Shown here: in pieces, positions 1-13,826 of the stretch
How the letters are laid out: each line of letters begins with the position of its first letter
Numbering within the stretch: the stretch's first letter is position 1
Assembly (NCBI RefSeq): GCF_933775445.1
Contig: NC_065872.1
Coordinates: 23,188,001-23,252,000, forward strand
Direction: 5' to 3'
DNA length: 64,000 nucleotides
Source of the DNA: Argentina anserina
Taxonomy: Eukaryota; Streptophyta; Magnoliopsida; Rosales; Rosaceae
Notes under the pieces: generated by a model
The model's database searches: none
What the model was told of the DNA's origin: nothing
The model's input: only the letters and a program-made list of their open reading frames with translations
Translations under genes and position numbers: made by a program

Positions 1-1199
1 AGCTTATCCAATTCTTGAAGCATAATTTTGGGAGAGAAGAGAATAAGTGAACGGAGTTTTTCTTTAGCCTTAAGAAGGTTTGGTATTTATAGAGGATGAG
101 TTTGGTGATGTGGAAAGGAAGAATATGGCCTTTCCTTAAAATCAGGGTGTCAGCCACCTACTCTAACCTACTAGGGATAAATTTAACAAGGGATGGGCTG
201 ATTGAGTGTGTGGTTGGGTGGCTAATGTCACGACCATGACGTCACCTTATGCCCATGCCCATGAGGTCATGTTTGTTGTCCAATTTGGAGACATGCAGAA
301 GCTGGTAAGAGTCGACCCCTGGTTTGTTGGTATGCCTCCAAGTGACTTGGTCGACGTCCAAGAGAAGTTCGTTGAGCGTCGATGACCTAGGATTTAGAGG
401 TCGACCTCCTAGTCTTAATGGTTGACCAACTGACCTTGGATATTGAGTCTCTAGACTTGTTTAGTCCGTGCTTTTCTAATAATTAAATCGCGATTTGCTC
501 TAGTTGTGTTAGACGATCGGTTAACCGCTTGGTGATCTTCTAAGGTTGAAGACTTGGTATACCAAGGATAAGAACGTGTAATGCTAAGTAGGCATCTCAC
601 GATTGTTTATGTGTGAGAATTCTCTTTATATCTCGAACAAAAGTTTTAGAGCGTTGAAAAGTCAGAATGGTACATGGACTCTTTGACATTTCAACACTAC
701 TGACGTGGAATAGGTTGAAAAATCAAGTTTTATTACCGAACTAAATTATGACATCAACAAGACTTTCTCATTGCTTTCGTTGAAAAGGGTAGATCCTCTA
801 CCAACTTAGTATAGTTTTTCAAGGTCTCAAACACTCCACCATTCGCCATGATCCAAAATCTTCAGGATTGCAAGCACCCGCATCCTAGTCCTCACTGAAT
901 CCATTTTCGCTACTCCTTCTTTACCCAAATATGCCCAATAACAATCACCATCCATACTCTTTACCTCAAAGTCTCTCCAACTTGTTTAACTCATATTGAG
1001 TTCAGAAGCAAAGAAGTAGAAGTATAGGCTTGCTACTTTTACCAATTGGGGTCAAGAGCCACCACCTATTTTTTTTTCTTTTTGAGAAGCATATTTTAAA
1101 AAAAATTGAACACTAAAGAGACAACTTTATCCTTGAAAATATGCTAGGTGGTATGCAACTAACAGAATTTGTACCGGTATGTACTGAACAGTAAGACTT
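1..1199. other. No gene recognised; probably old repeat sequence
   Basis: No open frame with protein-like composition or recognisable motif is seen on either strand. The stretch has several GTCGAC-containing segments (about 300-430) and a moderate GC content like that of decayed plant LTR sequence, but no terminal repeat or target duplication could be identified, so no element is assigned. Confidence 0.4.
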
Positions 1200-1204
1200 G
1201 GCAT

Positions 1205-2108
<904 letters not shown>

Positions 2109-2727
2109 TGAAAAGGTATCAGTTTTATTAGTTCATGTATCAAAGTTTTATTTATTAAAGATTTGGAAACCTTAATTATCAGTGGCATAAACTCCGTGTG
2201 CCCTTTTTAAAATTTTGCCTAATTTATTTACTAACCACAGTAAGCAGTCTAAGGACTTCTAATATACCGTGTAATAGCCCCTATAATGAGCTTATTCACA
2301 TTATGATTGAATTTACTTACTTGAAGTAGGATTTTTGTTACCTTCAATAAAACACATAAAATTGAAGTCTGTCACGAGTGCACCTATGCCAAGGGCCCTT
2401 TGCTCCAAATTGACCATCTTAATAAACATACTAATACCCAGCATATATACCTCGGCTTACAATTAATTATTGACTCAGAATAACCTCAAATAATATATTT
2501 ACTTGTAACTTTCGGCAAACATGTTACTGACCCTAATGAATCTTTATTTTTTTTTCAAGAAATGTTGAGAATTTTTTTTAATCAAATGCGAATATGGCTT
2601 TCAAATTAGTAACAAAAAACTTTAGAAGGCCAGTCACCATGACATACCTTCTGCAAGCATCTACAGGCTGAAACAAGAAGTCTTGAGAACATAATCTTCA
2701 CAATGGTACATAGGATAGGACAATTCA
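2109..2727. other. Intergenic, nothing recognised
   Basis: AT-rich sequence with no open frame of note, no recognisable RNA gene and no terminal repeats. It separates the GA-repeat segment from the MITE that begins at 2737. Confidence 0.4.
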
Positions 2728-2736
2728 TCAAACATA

Positions 2737-3401
2737 GGATTAATTCCTCCTATGGTATTTGAAGTATGGCTACTTGGACAATTTGGTACCTGATGTATGA
2801 AAACGGACAATTTGGTACATGAAGTTCTCATTTGTAAGCCATTTTGGTACCTCTATCAATTTTGAACATATTTTTAGGGTTATTTTCATCATTCTAGCTC
2901 TAAACTCATTAAATTCACATTTTTCTTCATTTCTTCCTATAATTGTGGCCTCTTTAGAGATAATTAAATTGATATATCTACTCAACTTAGCATCTATTTC
3001 GCATATATCAAAAAATAATTTTTTTCTTAATATACTTATTGTATCCTAATTATTTTTTGCAAAGAAAATAAATTGCCTTTATGCAATTGTAATTTTTTAT
3101 TAAAATATATTTTTTAAATTATATATAATTAAAATTAATTTAGATTGATAGCTACATTATGAAAAATTATATACGTAAATCATCACAGATACTAAGTGGA
3201 TGAGTTATCAATTTTTAATGATAATTTAGAGGCAATTTGAAGGTATTATGAAAAATGAAGTAAAGTAGAGATGAGATGACAGAAATAACCCTGAAAATAT
3301 GGTCAAAATTGACATAAGTACCAAAATGACCTAAATTTGAGAACTTTAGGTACCAAATTGTCTAAGTAGCCAAACATCAGTATCATATGAGGAATTTACC
3401 C
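2737..3401. mobile_element. MULE-type MITE with perfect 9-bp target duplication
   Basis: The ends form inverted repeats of roughly 140 bp: GGATTAATTCC at the left and the reverse complement of GGAATTTACCC at the right, followed on both sides by matching blocks such as TGGCTACTTGGACAATTTGG (left) and its diverged counterpart (right). The 9 bases TCAAACATA occur at 2728-2736 and again at 3402-3410, a perfect duplication of the length that Mutator-like elements make. The 665-bp element is AT-rich and encodes no transposase, so it is non-autonomous. The two open frames across its left half (76 and 71 codons) are low-complexity and not counted as genes. Confidence 0.88.
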
Positions 3402-4547
3402 TCAAACATATTCATCAACACTTCTCTAAGCCCATATCTAAAGTACAATTTAAGCATATATATAGGCCAAATTAAATCTTATTCTTGCTCTTACCTATTG
3501 GGCAAGTAGGAGCAACAATCGATGGACATGCAACTACAACTGTAGTTTTTTAAGCTATCAGAGGCTTGTTGTTCACCGCACCGAAAGGACGACCCCTTTT
3601 CTTCTTCACATAATCGTCAGAGTCATAAAAGTTGGCTTGAGTAAATTAGCCTCCCGATACTTCCGCAAAACCTAGAACTTTAGCTACCATCTTATGAGTA
3701 TGTGATGTTGAACATTTTTGCTTCTGCCCCTTCATTAGAACTTCCACCAGGCCTTCATCCTTGTTCAGCCTAGTAGCACCCACACTCAGCACACTAGGAT
3801 CAACCTGAGTCAAAAGAGAGGTCAACTCTATAATTGAATTAGAGTTTTTCTTTATTTATTTTTTAGTGGACACTCTTCTAACCCTGCATCGAATGCCAGA
3901 CATCACCTAGGTTCCCACTAGTGCCAATGGCTCCACTAGTGCTCCGGCCGCCTATGTTGTGAAATTTTAATAAAACTCGCAAGTACACGAATCGTACGAG
4001 GTTGTTCCAATTAGGGATTGAGAATCGATTTAATTCTAACTTAATATAATCTAATTTAAGAACACAAAAGCAATCAAGATCTTGTTTTAATATTTTCATA
4101 TAACAAATGAGGAACGATAACAAACAAATAAGATAAAACCTAGGGTATTGGAATTAACCACTAACAATCTTACTTACGTGTTAATATAACTAATGAATTA
4201 TTTCGTCTCTCTATATGACCATTCCCGTATCTATGTCATTCTCAGGTACTCTAGACCATAGTGTTCCTTAAGTGTATGATGCTCTCCCTCTCGGGTAAAG
4301 GTCGTATATCCTGCTTCATAAACTATATTGCATCTCTGTTTTATTATATGCAAAGCCCTAAGGTGATCAATGAAAGAACTTAAATATAAAGCATCAATTC
4401 AACTAGTGACTAAGCATTCATCATAAAAATAACTATAAATCCATCAATCAAACATCAAACTACATAAACAACCACGATAAGGCATCATCATAATCCTAGA
4501 AAAAAGGTTTAACAAAGTACGACTAAGAAAAACATAAAAGAATAGAA

Positions 4548-6692
4548 TTTCACGACCCCAAATTTCGAATGATAAAAATTCAAATTCCAAGCCATGAAAA
4601 CTCTAAAACAATCTCAAGTATATTAAAATCATCTTATCATAACAGTGTATCGAAACTGAGTCCACATCATGACTCAGTCGACTTGAATAATACACAACCA
4701 ATGGAAATGTATAATTCACTCAATCCTCACCACAAACAGCAGAAAGAAATCTCCCACAATCTTCAGCGAAAACCCTCTAATTCTGCTAATCCACACCTGC
4801 ATAACTATCCTCTACACCATCGAATAGGTGCACCGGGATTGTAAACACAAACCCAGTAAGCTTTGTAGCTCGTATGAGTAACAACAATATAACTCGCAAA
4901 TAAATACAAAAGAAAAATACTGAAAACATTTAATTATAAATGTACACATGAGTCAAAGGACGGCCCATCTGGTTGTCCAATAATATCTGAAAATATAAGT
5001 GCTCATGAGAATCGGGCAACCCATCTGTTTACCCAAATACATTTATAATACGGGTACTCTTGAGATTCAGGTACTCATCTGTTACTCCTCATGCTAGTAC
5101 GCCGCCAGACATTGGGTAACCATCTGTTACCCAATATCCAAAAATATGGGTACTCATAAGCCGGTAACCCATATGTTACCTCTCATGCCAGTACACCGGC
5201 AGACAGACTAGAGCTCTAACTGCATCGTAACTTTCACCCGGCCAAGGCTAGGTTCCGACATGCCAACACGTCCGAAGACTGGTCCGAAGACAGAAAAACA
5301 CGTCAGAAGACAGAAAAGCACGTCCGAAGATAAAAAAAACGTTTTAACAAAACTTAATGCTAAAACCACGTACAATAACAATTCACCCATGGTATTCTAC
5401 TACAACGAGCGACTCTTGCTCAAATAAAATAAATATAGTTGCCACAGTATAATTCATTTGAACATAAGAACGTAACAGTATATAATATAACAACCCATAT
5501 ATATGTATCATATTTACCATTTATACACATACACACCCCACTATATTATATACATGTCATAGTTCGATCTTTTTAAGAAAACGTAAATATGAGTCACCGC
5601 CAAGAGTAGACTTGTCATATTGAGATTTTTTCACATTCACCATAGTCTATAATCACTAAAACCTTCTTAAAATCATTTATTAAAATAGCGTTTCACTTAC
5701 CCATGAACCGTAGACGATCAAGTTCACGTAATTTAAACCAAAACATATTTTTAAAATAATTTATATAAACTAGTGATGCAACGACTATGGTGACAACTCA
5801 AACTAAATTCAATAATTATAATACTACTTCGATCATGATAATCATTGTGAGGTTTACTCATCTTATTTCCTGCGTGCAACTTCCACGACAGTGAAAGTAA
5901 TTTCCTAACTCGTTTCGTCAGTCACCTAATAGCATGATAAAATGCTTAGAAAATGATACGTAAAATATCAGGTGACGATTTCAGTACAGCTAAATGTTGT
6001 TCAAATTTACTGTTTTACTAAACACTGTTTACATGTAATGTTTACAGAACACTGTTCACATGTACTGTTTACAGAACACTGTTAACATTTACTGTTTTAA
6101 AGAGTCATGTTCACTGTACATGTTCATGAACACTGTTCACAATACTATTCATGCGGCACCACTGTTCACCGACCGCCACCAATGAGCACCAAATTTCACC
6201 ACCACAATTTAAATGACATTCCTAACAACTTCCTAGTTCACCATAAAGTCTAATTCTGAGCCTAAACACTTCAATTTCAGAATTTCTGAAAAATTGCAAA
6301 TCAAGAACCTTATAATTAAAATTTCTTGGTTCGAGTTCTTACCTTTCGATTTAGCTCAAAACCTTTGCAGGGGTTGTTGACGACGTTGAAGCAAGGAGTT
6401 TGAGACTGGTGGTGAAGCCTAAACTCGCCGGAGATCGCCGGAAAATTAAAGAACACAACCTGGTCACCGACGGGTATCCGGGTCGACTTCCGGGCTTCGA
6501 TGCGTGGAAACCGGCTTACTACTCCACGATCCACCACACAGCGAGGCGCAGAAGGAGGAGACAAAGCTATCTGGGCTGGTCCGGTCGCCTGTAACCGCCG
6601 GAGTCGGCCGGATCCGGGTCAGGTCGGAAGGAAATGTTCGCCTCTAAAGGCGCGGGTGTGGAGAAAGGGGGAGAAAAAATGGGGTTATGACA
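4548..6692 (-). mobile_element. Nested solo LTR, family A copy 1 (2.1 kb)
   Basis: On the minus strand it starts TGTCATAACCCC at 6692 and ends GGGGTCGTGAAA at 4548. The five flanking bases are TAGAA (4543-4547) and TGGAA (6693-6697), a target duplication with one mismatch. Its middle and 3' parts align by eye with 15105-15377 plus 24551-25999 and with 50370-53322, which defines a three-copy family. It includes GTAACAGATGGGT-type tandem units (about 4970-5215) and TGTTCAC/GTGAACA-rich sequence (about 6000-6160). The GC-rich open frames at 6316-6769 are LTR leader sequence and not a recognised gene. Confidence 0.8.
5862..5925 (-). other. Putative 64-nt mini-exon inside family A LTR, donor lost
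   Basis: The equivalent segment in copy 2 (15218-15281) is bounded by CTATTAG before it and GTGAGTAA after it, like a 64-nt exon. Here the acceptor side is intact (ATTAG then GTGAC on the minus strand) but the donor reads ATGAGTAA, with the G of GT changed. An upstream donor-like site, GAAAG then GTAAGAAC, lies at 6343/6342. This is inferred from conservation of splice-like signals only. Confidence 0.35.
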
Positions 6693-8544
6693 TGGAATGG
6701 GGAAGATGGATGTATGGTCTCTGCTCCTCTGGTATCTACATTATACTTTGGAGACCTCCCCTCATATGAAATTCGTGCTCCTTTATATAAGGAAGATTTT
6801 TGCTCATCTTTTTACTTCAGTTTCCTTGTAAGACCTGATTTAAGACTCCTAACTTGATATGGAATGAGAAAACCTTGAAATATCTTTTGTAAAAGTAGGA
6901 ATCCATGTACTCTTTGCATCATCATCTGAATCATTGACCTTGATGTATTAAAATTGATGCATTTGTCCCATGAAACTTGAGTTCTCCATGAATGCTTGTG
7001 AACCTGGGTAGGTTTCAACTCCGACCTCTCGCCACTCAAACAATCATAACTTCCTCTGAGAGTATCGAAATTAAGATCCGTAAAATCCTACATAAAATAG
7101 ACATCTGTATTTTTCCAATGATATAAGGCAAAGTCGATATGGAACTATCTCAGTAGCTCGCAAAGTCGGTGGTTCTGCACATGCAGATTCTGACAATGAA
7201 GAATATAATCACCATTTAATCTTTATTAACTCATTTTAGCCTATTTTCTTCTATTTTTGACACAAACCTATAAACACACTAAAATAACATAAATCAATCA
7301 TAAATTAGAGAACTAAACAAATAAACAGAGGATATGATGCATATAAATTTAGGATAATACGAGCACATCAGCCTACACCGCCAATTGTTTCGCCGAGACC
7401 TCCCCCTATAGCGTTGTATCCACCAGCACCTCACACTCCCCTGAACAAGCCCCCAATCCCAGCGAAGCATCCCGATAGGCCTCCCTCTCTCTGTCGATGT
7501 CTACACCAGACCTAAGGTCGTGCATCACTCCGGTCATGAAGTTCGACTTAGGCATGTCGGAGGAAACTTCTGTAACCACCTCTGCACACACAACTCCACC
7601 ATGCCCAAAAGAACAACATACCTTACATAGACACTTACACCGTACTTCTCATATGAGAAATGCAAATCCACTGCAATTTCTAGTGAAAAATTGAACTGAC
7701 GCCGAAACAAAATCTGACACTGGACATCATGGATCAGCCAGAGTCGTTGTATCAAAGCTTTTTTGGTGCAACACAATTTTGTTAAGCTTGATAAATGCGC
7801 CTAGAATGTTTCCAGTACAGGTTAGGGTCCGTTCATTTCGCATAGCACAACACAGCCCTACGACCACCACCCATATATACCTCGATCAAATACATCCGGA
7901 CCTCCATCTAGTTACAGACTCCGTCATATTCTTCTAATAGGATTATTCCTTTTTTTAAAGAACCAAAGACCGTTATGAAGACTATTGTTTTTGTCTTCAC
8001 GATCCATTAATTGGAACACGAAGATGCTCCCTTCCTCTTCATGAACAAAGACCTTCCTCTTTAACCTCCAAATTTTCCCAAGCGCTGTCATTAATGCCAG
8101 AACCATAATCGGTTTCTTACAGAGAAATGTGCCACACAAGAACAATCATGGGTCGTCGAGCAATTCCATACCACCATCAAGATTCACCAGTGTCCTCTGT
8201 TGTAATTGGAGTAGTTGCCACCAAGAAGTGCTCGAACAATTTGGATCTCACTAGAGAGAACACCCTAGTAGAGCCAAAAGCCAATAAATGTTGAGGAATC
8301 AGTGAATAGAATTACAAATTTACACCACGAATCTGTCAATTGGCACTCTAACTTGTAATTGCGAAATTGTACCTCCTTAATTTGGTAAAAACAGCCAATT
8401 TGCACCCCACCGTGAAATCCAATGTTTTTCATCCAAGTTTAAGTCACGTCTCATTCACTTATTTTGTCATTATATTTACTTCGTTTTAATAATAAAAATT
8501 TACTAGGAATTTAATTTTTGGACAAACATGTATTGACTGAACCG

Positions 8545-8630
8545 TGAGTGATTGTGACGGCTTAAGAGCGAGGGGTGACACTGACTTCCTTGGGTTCGAT
8601 ACCCCAAACCTCCGGAGGGTTTAGGTACAA
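8545..8630 (+). repeat. Possible SINE head (pol III box A/B-like)
   Basis: GGTTCGATACC near 8593 matches the pol III B box (GGTTCGANNCC), and a box-A-like GGCTTAAGAGCGAGG lies about 35 bases upstream. This is the usual arrangement of a plant SINE head derived from tRNA. No A-tail or target duplication was identified, so it may be a fragment or a decayed tRNA-like sequence. Confidence 0.3.
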
Positions 8631-9418
8631 CGGTTCGTGCAAAATCTGATCTTAAGGAAATGTTTGTGTAGCTAGGTAGTGGATGTTCTTACTATGCTTA
8701 CCTGTTTATAAATGAATTTGATCAAAGGTCGTGTAGTGGGTCTATTGCACCGGCCATCAGGTGATATTTGGTTTTGGCTAGCTGTATTGAGAATCCATGC
8801 AGGGTGTGTTATTCAGGTTTGCTAAACGATTCTCAGTTTTTATTGGAAATCCTATTTCTTTATTTGTAATCTCTAGATTTCCGTTAAAACTAGTCTTGTT
8901 TAGCTTTATTAGAATTATTTCTAGAATTTTGTTAATTCGAGTTATCAGTTATATCAAGTTCTGGATGGACAAATGTATTTTAAAAGTAATGATTTTCACC
9001 TCAAAATTATTTTAAGCTTTTGTTGTGTTACTCGAAAATTATATTATACAAAATGCCTTGCATGTAAATTAGGTCTTCGGTTTATGTTTTATCGACTCAT
9101 GACGTTGTGACATGTTAATGCAGTTTAGGGCGTTACAGTATCAATCTTCGGGTGTCATAAAAACATTTCCTCTCGCTGGCCCAAATATTCTGATCAGCGT
9201 CGGTAAGAATAGAACCTTGATATAAGGATGTCACAGTTGGGTTCCTACCAAATTGACCACTCGTCATTGTTGCAGGGGCAACTTCTTTATCCTAGTTGAT
9301 ATACGGAGCCCAATATTTACATTCCTACATTTACAGTCTCCACTCCCTTTAAAATTTTCACTTATTGTTTAAATATGCACAACATTAGGGTAACTACCCT
9401 TCTGGCCTTCTCTCTCGC
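8631..9418. other. No gene; possible LTR 3' end
   Basis: There is no convincing coding sequence; the 72-codon frame at 8797 is low-complexity and hydrophobic. The stretch ends in GGGCGTTACA at about 9128-9137, which resembles the 3' terminus of plant Ty3 LTRs, but no matching start or target duplication was found. Confidence 0.3.
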
Positions 9419-9426
9419 ACCTCATC

Positions 9427-12400
9427 CAGTGACGGATCTAGAATTTGAATGTCACATGGGCTAATTTAAACAAATAAAAATTTGCTCAACGGTATTAAAT
9501 GTTGTGATTTATTGAAAATAATAAACATACATAGGGGGGACTTGCAAACCTTACCCTCAAACCTATTAATAAAAACTAACTAAACTTAACTCTAGGAGTA
9601 GCCAAAGCTTCAAACTCTTGAATCACATAATCATTGTCAACCTCTTCAGCAAATTCTTTTTCAATGTGAAGCACCATGCAATCATCAAGAAAATCATCTT
9701 CTATCTTGTTTCTGAGTTTGTTTTTGATAATGTTCATGGATGACAAATCTCTCTCAGTTGTTGCAGTAGAAATAGGAAGAGTTAACACCAAACAAATCAA
9801 CCTATAGATCATAGGATCAAAGTCTAATTTTCTTCTTTGTACAAGTAGCCGACATAGATCAGACAAAGAATCTAAGGTGTGAAATACTACATCGTGATTC
9901 ATGTCCTTCTTATAATATGCACACTCCAATTCCAAAGTAAGAAGGTCATCATGCATAAAATCTTGAGGATAAAAATTCTTAGCAAGGAGTACCTCTTGAG
10001 TTTCGAAGAGGCTGAACTTATCATGAGGATCTAAGGTTGAAGTGAGCATAAGGAGTTCACAAGATCTGTCATTGAACCTCTTATTTAGCTCACTTAATTG
10101 AAAGTCAAGTACCGCATTAAATACCTCTACATGGAAGTGGTGCTCATTGGTGATGAAATTCTTTTGTTGACATGGACGACCCGTGCCATCAAACCAACGA
10201 GCACTCATATCAGGCATAACAATATCATGTTTCTCACAAAAATATGCAAGAACCATAACTAAATCATCCCAACCATCATCTCTCATATCTTGTAGAATTT
10301 CTTTTGTACATTGAACAAACTTCATTGCTTCTCCAATGTCAATGTTTTTTCGTTGTACTGCTTGACAAAGTACTTCTGTGACTTTCATGACTTTATCCAT
10401 CATAATCAAACAAAACACAAACTCAAAGGTTCTCATAGCTCTAAGAATACCACTAGCTTCTCCCTGAATAGGTAAGGATGCAATGTCCATGATTTACGGT
10501 TGAACCAAATAATTCAATCAAACTTTTAATAGAGCGAAAATGAGAGCTCCAACGAGTACTAGTTGGTCGTTGCAAAGTACAAGTTTGATTAGACCCCGTA
10601 CCTATTTGATGAATGAGAATAAGTATTAAATAGTGGTAAGAATTTAAAGTAAACCAAGAATATAAAAAAATCTAATGATATTAATATAATACAAGTTTGA
10701 TTAGGGCCATACCAGTTTGAAGAGTGTTAAGAGCTATCAAATCTTGGATTTCATCTTCTCTAGCAGCTTTTAGTGCACCCTTGCGCTTAGCAGATGAATC
10801 GACAAAGTTCACAATTAACAACAAAGTAGAAAAGAAGCGGTGAGCAACCATTCAATGCTAGCTGCAACCGGTGAGCAAAACAATGAACGTAATATGCAGA
10901 TGGACACTCTGCTAGAAACATTGCCTGTAAGCCATTCCAAATACCACTCATGTTACTTGCTCCATCATATCCTTGACCACACATATTTCTCACGTGCAAA
11001 TTGAACATACTGAGCACTTTAACTATCTCTAATTTAAGAGTTAATGAGGTTGTGTCATGAACACACTATCTTAAATAATCGTTCTCGAATAAAGCCTTGA
11101 CGATCAACAAACCTCAAAACAATAGACATTTGCTCCTTGCCAGCTGCATCAACTACTTCATCAACAAGAATGCAAAATTTTGCATCACCAAGTTCTTCAA
11201 AAATCATTTGCCTCACTTTATTACCAAGAATGTTCAAAAGCTACTTTTGAACAGCTTGACTTGTGTACTTGGCATTTGTAGGACCATTTTGCAATATCAT
11301 CATATCATCTTCACTAGCCATTCTTTCATAAGATTTCTTAACTTGCCTAAAATTTCCACCATTAAGAGAGCTGTCAGATTCATCATGGCCTCTAAATGCT
11401 TGTCCTTGGTTTGCTAGAAGTCTCACAGCCTCTATTGCAGCCTTCAACCTTAATCGATTATGATCCACCTCTTTTGTTGAATTTTTTACAAAAACTCTTT
11501 CAATTTGAGTAGCCACATTTCTCAGTAAGTACCACTTCTCCATGGCTTCATTGTGTGGACTGTCTTTAACCCCCATATGTACCTTGATCACATGTTTATC
11601 CTTCCAATTTCTCAACCCATCTATAGTAAACACAAGGTGAGGAGTGTTTTCTCTATCAAATAGAAAATATGGAAAACAATATATCTTGTCTTGATCCACC
11701 GAGTACTCAAGCCAAGGATGACCTTCAAACCAATTAAAGTTAAACTTACGATTTTGTGCCCCATGAACTGAAAAAGGATAACATTTCAGCTTAGGTTGAC
11801 ATGGACCCAATGCAATATAAGCTTTTCGAATGGCTTCACGTCGATTCACAGGATACTTCCATGTAGGACACCGTTTGCCTGGATCACGTTCAATGGCATT
11901 GTCATTACCAAGTGGATCAAACTCGTCCCTCAAAGAATTAGGTAAAGTAGACTCAGAAGATGGTTCTTCATTTACTTCAATAGCAATTGGAGTGCTTACA
12001 GAAGGTTGTGAACAGGCTGATGGTTGATCACTCTTTCTACTAAACCATTTATCAATTTCTTTATATCTGGGCCTTTTGACACGATTAATGTGATTATCAT
12101 TAGACATCCTGAAAAATACAACAATTGATGTCATGATTTCTGCATAATATTCAAAAAGTAAATATGATTGACAATTTGCCAATTGCTTTGTTGAAAGATA
12201 AAAGGATAGTAGTCTCACTTTTCTCAACAGCCAGCCCATTGTTTTTGAGAATTTCTGCAATTGGAACAACTGTGGCAATAGCTGTAGTAGGGCACAAAAA
12301 AACTACAGTTGATCAATCATTAATACCAAAGGTATATAAACTATGATCAAGAACATATTCACTGCATGAATTCTGCCTAAAACTAATAAATGAGCTATTA

Positions 12401-13818
12401 TAATGTTCTTAGACATTGTTCGGATCATGTACTTAATAGGCATCAGACTTTTGCTAAGTTTGAAAAATGCAGTGAGGAGAGGGATTCCTATGCATATCCA
12501 AATCACAGAAAGTGGGGGTTGTTGTATATACCTAAGGAGAAGGTCTGTTTCCAATCACCTAGTTGCATCCACCTAAATTAATCAATACCTAAGAATATAC
12601 ATTTACTTTTACACTGATGTCCTAAAAATATCCATTCACACGAAAAAAAAATGCTTCAAAATAGGCAAATATGTAAGACTGGCATGGGGATGAATATAAT
12701 TTTTGCAACCACTACCCGCAAAAAGAAATTATGCCTTGAACTATCCCTCCTAGTTTAAATTACAAAACTTTATTTCAGATTAACCTTCACTAAGCACGTC
12801 TCAGCTACACCCCCCATACTGCCAATAAAAATGACTCACTAAAATCCTTAAGTAAGTTTCCAATTGAACATCAGTAATCTCCTGTGAGTACAATTCAAGA
12901 TGACAAGTTTTCCATAATTTATGTGTAGTAAATTTCTATGAGCTATAAAATACCCTTTTTTTATCGTCAGGTAAGCAAACTGCTCCCAAACTAAGAAAGT
13001 ATGTAACTCCCTATAGTGGAGGTAATAAACTTCTTCAGCTACAGTATTAGTAATCCACATTTGGAACAAAGGACGGACTAGAGAATTATTTCCCAAATAA
13101 TCCACTACTATTTAATAAGTCAATATAACAGAATGACTCAACAAATTATCAATTTCCCTTCCCAAGTTTGCCAACTACAGTATCAACAATTAAAGATCCC
13201 AGCTAAGCAGACTTGCCGGTTAGCATTCCAATATTAACTAGCTATCTTAGAAAAAGTACCTGCCAAGTTCTCATTCACGAGAGAAGCTAACTCATTCCAA
13301 TAGGAACTTCCGAAAAAAGTGAGGAAATTGATTCAATTTCCAATTCATTCACCTGGCCTTCCAAACAAACAAGAAACAACTAACCCATATACTGATATAT
13401 CCAGTATTTATACTCTCCAAATCTCTAACCTACTCACCAAATTTTAGTATCTAATCATTATATAATCCAAAATTTGATTCAATTTTGAAAGACTTTAGAG
13501 GAGAAGAGCTAAACCTGTGGTCTGAGCTTCAATGGTGTGAAGGAGTGGCGTTTGGTGACGGCTCGGTGACGAGTGATGATGGGCTTGAAGCCTTGAACAA
13601 TAAGATGATTAGAATTTAGAAGAGTAGAAGACTCGAGTTTCGGCGAGTCAAGAACAGCTGAAGAACTAAAGAAGTTTGAGAGAGAGAGAGTGTGTGATAG
13701 ATTCACTCCAGCCCGTGCTCTTAAATAAATTTTTTTTTATAAAAGGTTGGGTTTATTTTTTGGGTTTCAATTTCACCTGGGCTCCAGTCCAGTCAAATTT
13801 AGGCTGGATCCGCCCCTG
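9427..13818 (-). mobile_element. hAT transposon with perfect 8-bp TSD
   Basis: The left end is CAGTGACGGATCTAG and the right end, read on the other strand, is CAGGGGCGGATCCAG: 15-bp terminal inverted repeats with three mismatches and the CAG start usual for hAT elements. ACCTCATC occurs immediately outside both ends (9419-9426 and 13819-13826), a perfect 8-bp target duplication, which is the hAT length. The 4.39-kb element encodes a broken TTF-type transposase on the minus strand. A likely untranslated first exon lies just inside the right end (13706-13515), ending in a CACAG/GTTTAG donor; an acceptor TTTTTCAG/G lies directly before the transposase ATG at 12107. Confidence 0.95.
9576..12107 (-). 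pseudogene. Decayed hAT transposase (TTF-type finger, DUF4371, hAT C-terminal dimerisation)
   Basis: The ATG at 12107 follows a splice acceptor. The first segment (to 11241) contains a TTF-type finger region (GKRCPTWKYP, then WFEGHPWLEYSVDQDKIYCF) and the start of the catalytic domain. A TAG stops it at 11241-11243; the same frame resumes with GDAKFCILVDEVVDAAGKEQM, typical of DUF4371 hAT transposases. A frameshift near 11065 follows, then MCGQGYDGASNMSGIWNGLQ and YYVHCFAHRLQLAL (11017-10860), and another shift near 10830. A GTATGG donor lies near 10710. The last open part (10490-9576) ends with the dimerisation block (STATTERDLSSMNIIKNKLR). Plant relatives are often annotated 'zinc finger MYM-type protein 1-like'. 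At least one stop and two frameshifts make it non-functional. Confidence 0.9.
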
Positions 13819-13826
13819 ACCTCATC

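Larger units (their letters stand above)
3955..7370 (-). mobile_element. Solo LTR (Tat/Ogre-like), itself split by a second solo LTR
   Basis: On the minus strand the element starts TGATGTGCTCGTATTATCC at 7370 and ends TTTCACAACA at 3955, the TG...CA ends of an LTR. GCCTA flanks it on both sides (3950-3954 and 7371-7375), a perfect 5-bp target duplication. After removal of the inner insertion the LTR is about 1.27 kb. No internal retroelement sequence is present, so this is a solo LTR left by recombination between the two LTRs of a full element. It sits in a LINE ORF1 relic. The Tat/Ogre label rests on the general look of the ends and is uncertain. Confidence 0.8.
3550..8275 (-). pseudogene. 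LINE ORF1 relic (DUF4283 + CCHC knuckle + basic tail), split by nested LTRs
   Basis: Read on the minus strand, 8160-7924 gives a DUF4283-like stretch (KIWRLKRKVFVHEEEGSIF, then VFQLMDREDK and LHNGLWFF), as in the nucleic-acid-binding ORF1 of plant LINEs. Further on, 7627-7587 gives a CX2CX4HX4C knuckle (CKVCCSFGHGGVVC). The frame runs to 7371, where a solo LTR interrupts it, and resumes at 3954 with a Gly/Ser-rich stretch. It ends near 3550 with a basic tail containing KKKRGRPFG, an AT-hook-like end typical of these ORF1 proteins. Several stops and frameshifts break the reading frame (for example TAA between SGG and FTQ near 3640), so it is dead. No ORF2 reverse transcriptase is seen. The family is assigned from motif memory; a DUF4283 profile search would settle it. 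Confidence 0.7.

Noticed and set aside
6316..6769. GC-rich frames that look like coding exons
   Set aside because: They lie inside a solo LTR, no domain is recognised, and the matching place in copy 3 encodes something unrelated.
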